Source of the DNA: Candidatus Poseidoniaceae archaeon
GTDB taxonomy: Archaea > Thermoplasmatota > Poseidoniia > Poseidoniales > Poseidoniaceae
Direction: 5' to 3'
DNA length: 6,707 nt
Assembly (NCBI GenBank): GCA_023254445.1
Contig: JALRLN010000072.1
Coordinates: 1 to 6,707, forward strand
Below are positions 1 to 5,981 of this stretch, piece by piece. Each line of letters opens with the position of its first letter. Position 1 is the first letter of the stretch. The notes below the pieces were generated by a model that was given only the letters and a program-made list of their open reading frames with translations, ran no database searches and was not told the DNA's origin. The position numbers were made by a program, and so were the translations under genes.

Positions 1-319
1 CCCGGAGGGTGTCCATCGGGAGGTCCATCGTGTGACGGTCCTGCAGCGGCGTGGCCCACCACGGGCCGTCGAACGTCTCGTCGTCCATCGACGCCTTCGT
101 GAAGTTCTGGACGGTGGCGGACAGGAGCAGCACGAGCACGACGACGACGAAGACGCCGGCACCGGCCCATTGCAAGCGTTCGACGCGGTGGGCGGCCTTG
201 GCCTCAACGTCAAAGGCGACGGGGATCGCCACCGTGGACGGCACCAACTCCGCATCGAGGACCTCCGCCTCGGACGCGCCGTCGGTCGCCATCGGAGCAG
301 GCTCGCTGCGCCGCTTCAT
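1..319 (-). CDS. Partial single-pass membrane protein, function unknown (N-terminal 106 residues)
   Basis: The frame opens with ATG at 317-319 on the minus strand and runs without a stop to the window edge, so the C-terminus is missing. I do not recognise the family. Residues 1-50 are polar and acidic with no signal-peptide shape. One strong hydrophobic helix spans about residues 51-70 (rich in Val and Leu). After it comes a polar stretch with an N-F-T sequon (72-74) and the aromatic patch GPWWATPL (85-92). The likely topology is cytoplasmic N-terminus, one helix, then an outside domain that lies mostly beyond the window. A second in-frame ATG at residue 10 could be the true start. It follows the four-helix gene at 338-724 by 18 bases on the same strand, so the two are probably co-transcribed. 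No Shine-Dalgarno site is visible in the gap. The reading frame is well supported by the hydrophobic segment; the function is not. Confidence 0.72.
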   Translation of the reverse strand, partial: MKRRSEPAPMATDGASEAEVLDAELVPSTVAIPVAFDVEAKAAHRVERLQWAGAGVFVVVVLVLLLSATVQNFTKASMDDETFDGPWWATPLQDRHTMDLPMDTLR

Positions 320-337
320 CAGCCTGACGCTGTGGCT

Positions 338-724
338 TCAGGCGTCGGAGGGAAAGCGGCGGAGCATGGCCATGCCGTGCATGGCGATGGCGATGGCGAG
401 CGGGGCGTGCACCCATGCCACCCAGTTCCCGAGCACGCCCATCTCGGCGAGGCCGTACTGCAGGAGCCAAGCGAAGGCCAAGCCGCCGCCCATGCCCTTG
501 AGGGCGCTGTCCTCAGTACCGGAAGCGAAGATCAGGACGGCAGAAAGGACGGCCACGACGAGGCCGAGCATCGCGGTGTGGCCGTGCCCGAGGTCGCCTT
601 GGCTGAGTTGTGGCAAGCCCATCGCGGCCAGCACGAACACGAGCAGGACCGTGCCCATGACCCCGTAACGGGCGAACTTCAGCAGGTTGGCGTTGCCGGA
701 AGCGGCGGTGATCTCGTCGGACAT
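338..724 (-). CDS. Small four-helix membrane protein, DUF6220-like pattern
   Basis: This encodes 128 residues with four predicted membrane helices: about 17-39, 49-68, 76-95 and 99-121. Histidines cluster near helix ends: H47 and H49 (GHGHTAMLG) at the start of helix 2, H106 (WVHAP) in the first part of helix 4, and H116 deeper in helix 4. Short four-helix proteins with one histidine opening helix 2 and one opening helix 4 match what I recall of the DUF6220 family. That match rests on pattern only, and the function of the family is not known to me. Paired histidines on helices 2 and 4 would allow haem or metal binding, but no CxxCH or other haem motif is present. I chose the ATG at 722-724 because the protein then starts MSDEIT and reaches helix 1 quickly; the upstream in-frame extension (to 901) is Arg/Pro-rich and overlaps the divergent gene. 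It is the first gene of a probable two-gene operon with the partial gene downstream. Confidence 0.85.
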   Translation of the reverse strand: MSDEITAASGNANLLKFARYGVMGTVLLVFVLAAMGLPQLSQGDLGHGHTAMLGLVVAVLSAVLIFASGTEDSALKGMGGGLAFAWLLQYGLAEMGVLGNWVAWVHAPLAIAIAMHGMAMLRRFPSDA

Positions 725-854
725 GGGCGCACACGTCGGCGCTGGAGGTTTCAAGCCGCCGGAGCATCGAGGTTCAGCGCGCCTCGTTCGCGGTGGTCTC
801 CGCGGGCGCCGAGGCGGACGAGGCATTGATGTGGTCCGTGCGCCACGTGAGGGC
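725..854. promoter_or_regulatory. Divergent intergenic region between the four-helix gene and the cyclophilin gene
   Basis: These 130 bases are the largest gap in the window and separate two outward-facing genes, so promoters for both should lie here. I see no clear archaeal TATA box (TTTATA-like) or BRE on either strand; the region is GC-rich throughout. No Shine-Dalgarno sequence precedes the 724 start, and only a weak GTGAGG lies before the 855 start. Leaderless transcription is possible. The role is inferred from geometry alone. Confidence 0.35.
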
Positions 855-1820
855 ATGGAGCGACGCCTGCTGGTCATGGCCGTCCTCTTGCTGCTCGCCA
901 CACCCCCGGCACAGGCGGAGGGCTGGCGCGAGACCGAGGTCGACCCCGAGGCGTGGACCGATGGACCGGAACTCGAGGGCTCGCCGATGGACGTGTCCTA
1001 CCCGGGTGACCCCGTCCTCGTCATCGACGTTGACTACCAGCCGGGCCATTTCGAAAGCCGCGTGACGGGCAGCATCGTCATCGAACTCTTCCCGCAGTGG
1101 GCCCCCATCACCGTTGAGAACATGATTGAGCACGTGGAGGACGGCCTGTACGACGGCATTTTCTTCCACCGCGTGATCGACGATTTCGTCACCCAAGCGG
1201 GCGATCCGACCTGCACGACCATCGGCGTGTACCCTGCGACCTCCCCGTCCTGCGCCAGCGGTGGAACGGGCGAAACCATTCCCTTGGAGCACCATGAGAA
1301 CCTGAGCCACGTGGACGGCGCCATCGGCATGGCGCGGTCGGCGGACCCAGATTCGGCCGATGCCCAGTGGTACATCGCCGAGACGGAAGCACACGGCCTC
1401 GACCCGGAGAACCGCGACGACGAGGGGTACGCGACCTTCGGCGTCGTTCGCGACGGCATGAGCCACGTGCGCGCGATTGCGGAGGTGCCGACGAGCGACG
1501 ACCCGAGCGGCACCGACCTGCAGAACCCCTTCTCCTCGATGGGGCGCCCCGTCTACGAGGTGCGCATCACCCGCATGGCCATGCTCGGCGTGATCCCTGC
1601 GGCCGACGAGGCGCCCGTCGAAGCCCAAGGCCTGACGACGGGGCAGGTCGTTGTTCGCGTCGGAGGGGGCTTGCTTCTCCTCGGTGCGCTTGGCGCGGCG
1701 GCGATCGTCGCCCGTACCGAGCCACCCGCCGTCCTGAAGGACGGCACCGCCGGGGGCACGAACGTTCAGGACGACGAGGTCTACGAAGCGGTCCTCGTGG
1801 CCGAGGACGTCAACGGATGA
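855..1820 (+). CDS. Secreted, membrane-anchored cyclophilin-type peptidyl-prolyl cis-trans isomerase
   Basis: The 321-residue product should catalyse cis-trans isomerisation of Xaa-Pro bonds in proteins outside the cytoplasmic membrane. Residues 1-21 form a signal peptide (basic MERR, a Leu/Val core, then AQA before EGW). The cyclophilin domain covers about 54-245: FHRV with the catalytic arginine R106, then Q114 in QAGDP, GMAR (158-161), Q171-W-Y (where the family usually has QFF) and TFGVV (194-198). Compared with human CypA, the Trp121-His126 loop is replaced by a longer acidic loop (180-192), as in many bacterial-type enzymes. C120 and C133 flank a loop next to the active site and could form a disulfide. 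A hydrophobic helix at about 264-286 is followed by a 35-residue acidic cytoplasmic tail ending EDVNG. I chose the ATG at 855 because it gives a well-formed signal peptide; the frame is open further upstream, but that extension overlaps the divergent gene and does not look like protein. The gene ends 2 bases from the converging taw2 gene. Confidence 0.93.
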   Translation: MERRLLVMAVLLLLATPPAQAEGWRETEVDPEAWTDGPELEGSPMDVSYPGDPVLVIDVDYQPGHFESRVTGSIVIELFPQWAPITVENMIEHVEDGLYDGIFFHRVIDDFVTQAGDPTCTTIGVYPATSPSCASGGTGETIPLEHHENLSHVDGAIGMARSADPDSADAQWYIAETEAHGLDPENRDDEGYATFGVVRDGMSHVRAIAEVPTSDDPSGTDLQNPFSSMGRPVYEVRITRMAMLGVIPAADEAPVEAQGLTTGQVVVRVGGGLLLLGALGAAAIVARTEPPAVLKDGTAGGTNVQDDEVYEAVLVAEDVNG

Positions 1821-1825
1821 CGTCA
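1818..1825. other. Convergent stop codons forming the palindrome TGACGTCA
   Basis: The TGA stop of the cyclophilin gene (1818-1820) and the TGA stop of taw2 (1823-1825, read on the minus strand) are separated by CG, giving a perfect 8-base palindrome. No T-rich terminator tract fits between the genes, so each transcript must run into the opposite gene. The palindrome follows from the two stops plus a CG spacer and may be chance. Confidence 0.9.
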
Positions 1826-2908
1826 GGCCACCTTCACGTCGAGCACGACGTGGCGGATCCGTGGCGCGTACCACTTGACCCGTTCGACGTGCGTCACGTG
1901 ACCACCAAGGCGTGCGGCGGTGGCCTTCGCCAACGCCTCGATGCGCTCCTCTTCGACGTTCATGTGCACGTGCAGCCATCCACCCGTCGGTTTCAGGCAT
2001 GCCCGGGCGAGGTCCCATGCGGCTTCCGACGAGGGGAGGAGGCCGAGCACGACCCGGTCCGCCTGGCCAGCAAGCGTCGGGAGGCTGCTCCGGTTGTCCC
2101 CCACGTGGAGCGTGAGGCGGTCGTCCACGGCGTTCGCCTCCGCCCCGCGTTGCAACCACGCTGCGGCTTCCGGGTTCCCTTCGCAGGCGTGCACGTGCGC
2201 AGCGCCGCCTCGGACGAGCATGGGCAGGGTGTAGTACCCGACCCCAGCGAAGGCGTCGAGCACGGTCTCCCCGTGCAGGTTGAGGTTGCCCATCCGGTGG
2301 CGTTCGGTGACGTTGCCGGATGAGAACATCTGACGGGTGGCGTCGAAGCGGAAGCGGACACCGTGGTCCAGCACGTCCACGTCCCCCTTCGTCCCAAGCA
2401 GCATGGTCGCCTGAGAGGAGCGGTGGCCGTCGTCGGCCACGGGCGCCTGTCGGCCGAGGCGCTCCACCTTCAGGGCCGAGGCCACCTCGGCCCACGGGCC
2501 ACCTCCTCGCGCGTCGATCGCCTTCGTCCAGTCCGGGCCCGAAAAGGCCCCTTCCGGCAGCAGCACGAGGTCACCGAGCCGCTCCCACTTCGACGGCACG
2601 TCGTTGAGCAACCGTTCGCGCTCCTCCTTGGTCACACCGTCCCCCAACCATGCCTCGATCTCCTTTCGCAGGCGCGTGTGCGGGTCGATGGGTGGCGGTG
2701 CAGGCTCGGAGGCCTCGCTGAGCACGACCCATGCTCCGTAGGGCGCCGGCCCCTGAGGGGCCTCCGTCAACGGCCAACTGACGTGGTCGTCGTCCACCTG
2801 CGGGCGCCACGACCGGTCCAACATCCCGCGTTCTTCGAGCAGGATGCGCGCCGCTTCCGCATCAGCGCGGGGCACGCGGAGGGCGTGCCGCGGAGTCGCA
2901 GGCGGCAT
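1823..2908 (-). CDS. taw2: tRNA-Phe 4-demethylwyosine aminocarboxypropyltransferase (TYW2/Taw2)
   Basis: In the wyosine pathway for G37 of tRNA-Phe, this family moves the 3-amino-3-carboxypropyl group of S-adenosylmethionine onto C7 of 4-demethylwyosine, the product of the radical-SAM enzyme Taw1. The 361-residue protein has an N-terminal part like the D1 domain of Trm5/TYW2 proteins (about 8-48, ending VSWPL). Next comes a linking domain with VPSKWERLGDLVLLP (104-118), then a Rossmann-fold catalytic domain. Motifs seen: MFSSGNVTER (194-203), the SAM-binding DAFAGVGYYTLP (218-229), E243-x-N245-P, GLLPSS (289-294) and WYAPR (346-350). The SSGN and GLLPSS motifs separate TYW2 from the m1G37 methyltransferase Trm5, which carries an NLP-type motif where this has GLLPSS. 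The ATG at 2906-2908 is the natural start: it leads straight into the D1-like segment and has a weak GAGG five bases upstream. The gene is divergent from the large surface-protein gene (50-base gap) and converges on the cyclophilin gene. Taw1 is not in the window. Confidence 0.92.
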   Translation of the reverse strand: MPPATPRHALRVPRADAEAARILLEERGMLDRSWRPQVDDDHVSWPLTEAPQGPAPYGAWVVLSEASEPAPPPIDPHTRLRKEIEAWLGDGVTKEERERLLNDVPSKWERLGDLVLLPEGAFSGPDWTKAIDARGGGPWAEVASALKVERLGRQAPVADDGHRSSQATMLLGTKGDVDVLDHGVRFRFDATRQMFSSGNVTERHRMGNLNLHGETVLDAFAGVGYYTLPMLVRGGAAHVHACEGNPEAAAWLQRGAEANAVDDRLTLHVGDNRSSLPTLAGQADRVVLGLLPSSEAAWDLARACLKPTGGWLHVHMNVEEERIEALAKATAARLGGHVTHVERVKWYAPRIRHVVLDVKVA

Positions 2909-2958
2909 GGTCCTCGCATGGAGGAACGCTCTTCAAGGACCCGGGACCGAGCGGGAGC
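2909..2958. promoter_or_regulatory. 50-base divergent intergenic region, taw2 / surface protein
   Basis: Both genes start outward from this short gap, so promoters for both must lie here or within the opposing 5' coding regions. No TATA-like or BRE element stands out. A GGGAG lies only one base before the 2959 ATG, too close for a normal Shine-Dalgarno, which would fit leaderless or very short-leader mRNAs. The regulatory role is inferred from gene orientation only. Confidence 0.3.
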
Positions 2959-5900
2959 ATGGCCACGACGCGGCTGCCCGTCCACGTGCTGCTCCTCTCC
3001 ATGCTCTTGATTCAAGCCGCTGTGCCCTTTGTGGCCGCAACAGGCATGTCCACCTGCACCAACCTCGGTGAGACGTGCGACACCTACGACGGCACGATGG
3101 ACGGCACGCCGAACCAAGAAGACTGGATTCAAGGCGCATACCACTTCCAAATGCAAGACACCTCGACCATCGACATGGAACTCTCGTGGATTGTGCGTGA
3201 GTTCAACCGCAGCGCCCTTGGGTTCGACGACCCCTTCCTCGCGGCTTCGCTGGAGGCCGATGGAATGGAGGACGGGGACGGCGTCCCGGCCGACCTGATG
3301 CGCTCTTTCCTCGACGAGCCCACCGCTGGACCCGGTTCGAACACCGTTGGTGAGGAATTGATGGCCTCCGTGAACGACTCCGTGTTCACCTTGCTCACCC
3401 AAGGCTTTGGCGACGTGCAGGGCCTCAGCACCTCCTACGTGAACTCCGTCACCGTGGAAGGCGTCCCAACAGGATGCACCACCAACTCGGCCATCGACGC
3501 ACTCAGCGAGGGGTCGAACGAGAACAACGTGTTTGACCCCCCGATCTGCTTCTCGGCCAGCGCGACCGTTGGGCTCGATGTCGGGAAGTTCAACCTCCAA
3601 GGCGGGCCAGACCTCGACATCGAGCGGGCCTACGAAGGCCTCCTGGTGATGGGTGCCGAGATTCGCACAGATTTCTCCATTTTCGCCGAACCCGGCTACC
3701 GTTCCACCTTCCTGATCGAGCCCCCGGCCTTCTCCGACGTTGTATCGGTGGACGACAACGGCTCAAAGGTCGTCATGGGCGATCATTTCGCCGGTGAGTG
3801 GACCATCGACAACACGCAGGCTGCGGCAGGTGCGGGGACGATCGAGCGCGTCACGTCCCTGACCATGGGGTACCGCAACACGACGGAGACCTCGGTGGTC
3901 ACCGTCGAAGAAGGCGACCCTGGATTCAGCCTGGACCTCCGCCTCGACCTTTCCGATGAGCAGAACGCGATCATCGACCTCAGCGCCAGCCTGTTTTACG
4001 TCGAAACGGCCTTGCTGGAGGAGTGGGGGGTTCAGGTCGTCCAGTTCAGCGACCTCGCCGACGTTCCGTTGCTGACCGCGGACGGGCTTCGATTGGCGCA
4101 CCACAACGGTCTGGTTGACCTCAACCTGTTCACCGATGCCTTCCCCGTGGCGGACATCATCAACGGGGCGACGTCGGGTGTTCCAGGCCTGGAAGGCCTG
4201 CAGATGAGCGATCTCGCTTGGGTGTCGGACACCGTCGCCGAGGGCGTGGAAGGTCCTGCTGGCGGCCTGAACTACACCCATTCGACGGGCTGCACCGAGG
4301 TTGGCGTTGTTGGTGTTGATCGGCACTACTGCCTCTCAGGTCCTGCCGCGATGGGCTACGACCATCCCGTTGTGTTGCGCAGCGTGAGCGATCCGGTCAA
4401 CCTGCGCTTCCTCGATTTGCTGTCGGCCAACGTGGACGACCCGATGGTCAACGACTTCCTCACCACCGTTCAGGACGAGGACCTTCGCCGACTCATGGAT
4501 GCGGGGTTTGCCGCGACCATCAACCCCCCCGCGGGGCTCCTTGACAGCGTTGTTCCTGAGAGCCTCGGCGGCGTCGACCTTCAGGTCACCGTCGTGCTCC
4601 CATCGTGGGTGGTGACCTCCTCCGGAAGCAACGAGATCTCGATGACCTTGAGCGCTGACGGTGAAAACGAGGTTGACATCTCGGTCCGCGGTCCCGACCC
4701 CTTCCAGTGGGACCATGAGGTCACGAACGACGATGGGCTCGTCATCTGCACCGCCGTCCAACGCACCTGCGTTTCGAGTTCGGTCGTTTTTGACCTCGTG
4801 GACGTGGACGTCAACGAATGGCGTCAGTCCGCGAGCGTTGAATTTGGCCTCGACGTTGAAGTGAGCATGCACCGCCTTGCCTTCCTCGAAAACGTGACCC
4901 AGCCCGGCGATGCCGTCCACGTCGAGTTTGACGTCATTCCTTCGGACCTGCTGCGCCTGATCGTTGACGTCGCCAGCCGCATGGACGAGCCCTTGGCCCT
5001 CTCGGAGCCGATTACGGTGCCATGCGAGGACTTTGACCTCACAGGGGACGTGTGTGACCAGGAACTGCCTCTGGAGTTCACGGAAGCGGGATTGACGTCC
5101 TTCGTGAGCGGAGCGGGCGAGATGGTGACCGCGCTGATTCAGGACGGCATGGCCAGTTTGCCAGAGCGAACCGAGGGGGCCGAGGGGGCCTCGTTCAGTG
5201 CCGTGGATTTTGATGCGTTCAGCATTGAATCCTCCTTGAGCGGCATCGGTGCACCCGGCGCCGTCGTGAGCGACGCGGAAGCCATCACCTTCGCGGTGTC
5301 CATTCCGAACGTTCGCATTGAGGTCGACATGGCGACGTCGCTCATGGACGTCGTCAACGGTGCTCAGCCCGAATTCGCCATCAACACGCGGGCAGCGCGG
5401 GCCATCGCGGCCCCGGTCGTGCAACCCATGGCGGCGATGATGGAGGGTTTTGCACGCTCCATGACCTCGGGCCTCGTGGCCTCGAACGGCGTGACCTTCC
5501 CCCCTCCCGAGCAGTCGGCCACCGTCGTCGAGACCGGCGAGGTGGACACGATGCTCGCACCGGAGTTTGACCTCAGCCTCACCGGTCCGATCACCATCGT
5601 CTTGCCAAAAGGCATCACCGTGGACGCCTCTTCGCAGCAGGACCTCCTCGACCTCGAGATGGTCGATGGCCGGCAGCAGGTCACCTACCTCGTGCCTTAC
5701 ACGCTGGACGACGTGATCGAGTACCGCGTGAACGTTGGCTGGTTGTTCATCTGGAGCCAGATCTGGGTCTACCCCACGACCTTCTTCATCATCGTTGCAC
5801 TGCTCTTCATGGGCTGGCGACGCCGTCGCAAGCGAAAGAAGGCGCGAAAGGCAGCGCTGAAGGCCGCGGCGATGGGCGCGTCGGCCGACAAGTGGGCGAT

Positions 5901-5976
5901 GAACGATGCCGCCTTCGCAGGCTATGCAGGCGTCAACAGCGAGGGCATGATGACCGGCGACATCGACAGGCTGTGA
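2959..5976 (+). CDS. Large cell-surface protein with signal peptide and C-terminal membrane anchor, unknown family
   Basis: I do not recognise a family for this 1005-residue protein. Residues 1-28 form a signal peptide (MATTRLP, a hydrophobic core, then a small-residue site near VAATG). Residues 29-926 would lie outside the cell: an acidic, beta-rich-looking region with few lysines and several N-glycosylation sequons (such as N83-R-S, N267-G-S, N307-T-T, N438-Y-T, N645-V-T). All ten cysteines lie in this part, in five close pairs: 33/40, 173/197, 445/458, 597/604 and 689/699, suggesting local disulfides. One membrane helix spans about 927-952. It is followed by an intense basic stretch (954-964, Arg/Lys) that marks the cytoplasmic side, then an Ala-rich tail ending GDIDRL. 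Segments 545-576 and 880-912, both opening with a VLP motif, may be related. No catalytic motif, protease, sortase-type or known adhesion domain is evident. The ATG at 2959 is chosen because it begins the signal peptide. The gene is divergent from taw2 and ends 5 bases from uvrC. It may be an envelope structural or binding protein; that is a guess from architecture. Confidence 0.9.
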   Translation: MATTRLPVHVLLLSMLLIQAAVPFVAATGMSTCTNLGETCDTYDGTMDGTPNQEDWIQGAYHFQMQDTSTIDMELSWIVREFNRSALGFDDPFLAASLEADGMEDGDGVPADLMRSFLDEPTAGPGSNTVGEELMASVNDSVFTLLTQGFGDVQGLSTSYVNSVTVEGVPTGCTTNSAIDALSEGSNENNVFDPPICFSASATVGLDVGKFNLQGGPDLDIERAYEGLLVMGAEIRTDFSIFAEPGYRSTFLIEPPAFSDVVSVDDNGSKVVMGDHFAGEWTIDNTQAAAGAGTIERVTSLTMGYRNTTETSVVTVEEGDPGFSLDLRLDLSDEQNAIIDLSASLFYVETALLEEWGVQVVQFSDLADVPLLTADGLRLAHHNGLVDLNLFTDAFPVADIINGATSGVPGLEGLQMSDLAWVSDTVAEGVEGPAGGLNYTHSTGCTEVGVVGVDRHYCLSGPAAMGYDHPVVLRSVSDPVNLRFLDLLSANVDDPMVNDFLTTVQDEDLRRLMDAGFAATINPPAGLLDSVVPESLGGVDLQVTVVLPSWVVTSSGSNEISMTLSADGENEVDISVRGPDPFQWDHEVTNDDGLVICTAVQRTCVSSSVVFDLVDVDVNEWRQSASVEFGLDVEVSMHRLAFLENVTQPGDAVHVEFDVIPSDLLRLIVDVASRMDEPLALSEPITVPCEDFDLTGDVCDQELPLEFTEAGLTSFVSGAGEMVTALIQDGMASLPERTEGAEGASFSAVDFDAFSIESSLSGIGAPGAVVSDAEAITFAVSIPNVRIEVDMATSLMDVVNGAQPEFAINTRAARAIAAPVVQPMAAMMEGFARSMTSGLVASNGVTFPPPEQSATVVETGEVDTMLAPEFDLSLTGPITIVLPKGITVDASSQQDLLDLEMVDGRQQVTYLVPYTLDDVIEYRVNVGWLFIWSQIWVYPTTFFIIVALLFMGWRRRRKRKKARKAALKAAAMGASADKWAMNDAAFAGYAGVNSEGMMTGDIDRL
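5173..5190 (+). repeat. Tandem 9-base duplication inside the surface-protein gene
   Basis: The unit GAGGGGGCC occurs twice in direct tandem and adds Glu-Gly-Ala twice (residues 739-744). It preserves the frame and falls in a Gly/Ala/Glu-rich linker, so it looks like a small slippage event with no evident function. Confidence 0.7.
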
Positions 5977-5981
5977 CCTGT

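Noticed and set aside
130..155. Short CACGAGCACGACGACGACGA-like triplet run
   Set aside because: On the minus strand this encodes the Val-rich core of a membrane helix; it is codon repetition, not a satellite or CRISPR repeat.
740..762. A TTTCAAG/CTTGAAA stretch as a TATA-like promoter element
   Set aside because: It does not resemble an archaeal TATA box closely enough, and its distance to either start cannot be judged without a transcript start.
32..829. Long plus-strand frames over the first two genes
   Set aside because: They lie antisense to the two membrane proteins, whose hydrophobic helices and clean starts mark the minus strand as coding.
774..2495. A 573-codon open frame on the minus strand
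   Set aside because: It is antisense to the cyclophilin gene and overlaps taw2 in another frame. Its product is rich in Arg, Gly and His with no recognisable motif, as expected for a shadow frame in GC-rich DNA.
1823..2908. Annotation as the tRNA (guanine37-N1) methyltransferase Trm5
   Set aside because: The SSGN and GLLPSS motifs are those of TYW2; the NLP-type motif typical of Trm5 is absent.
2767..3600. A 277-codon minus-strand frame across the taw2 start and the surface-protein gene
   Set aside because: It spans a divergent gap and its product shows no family features; both flanking genes explain the DNA better.
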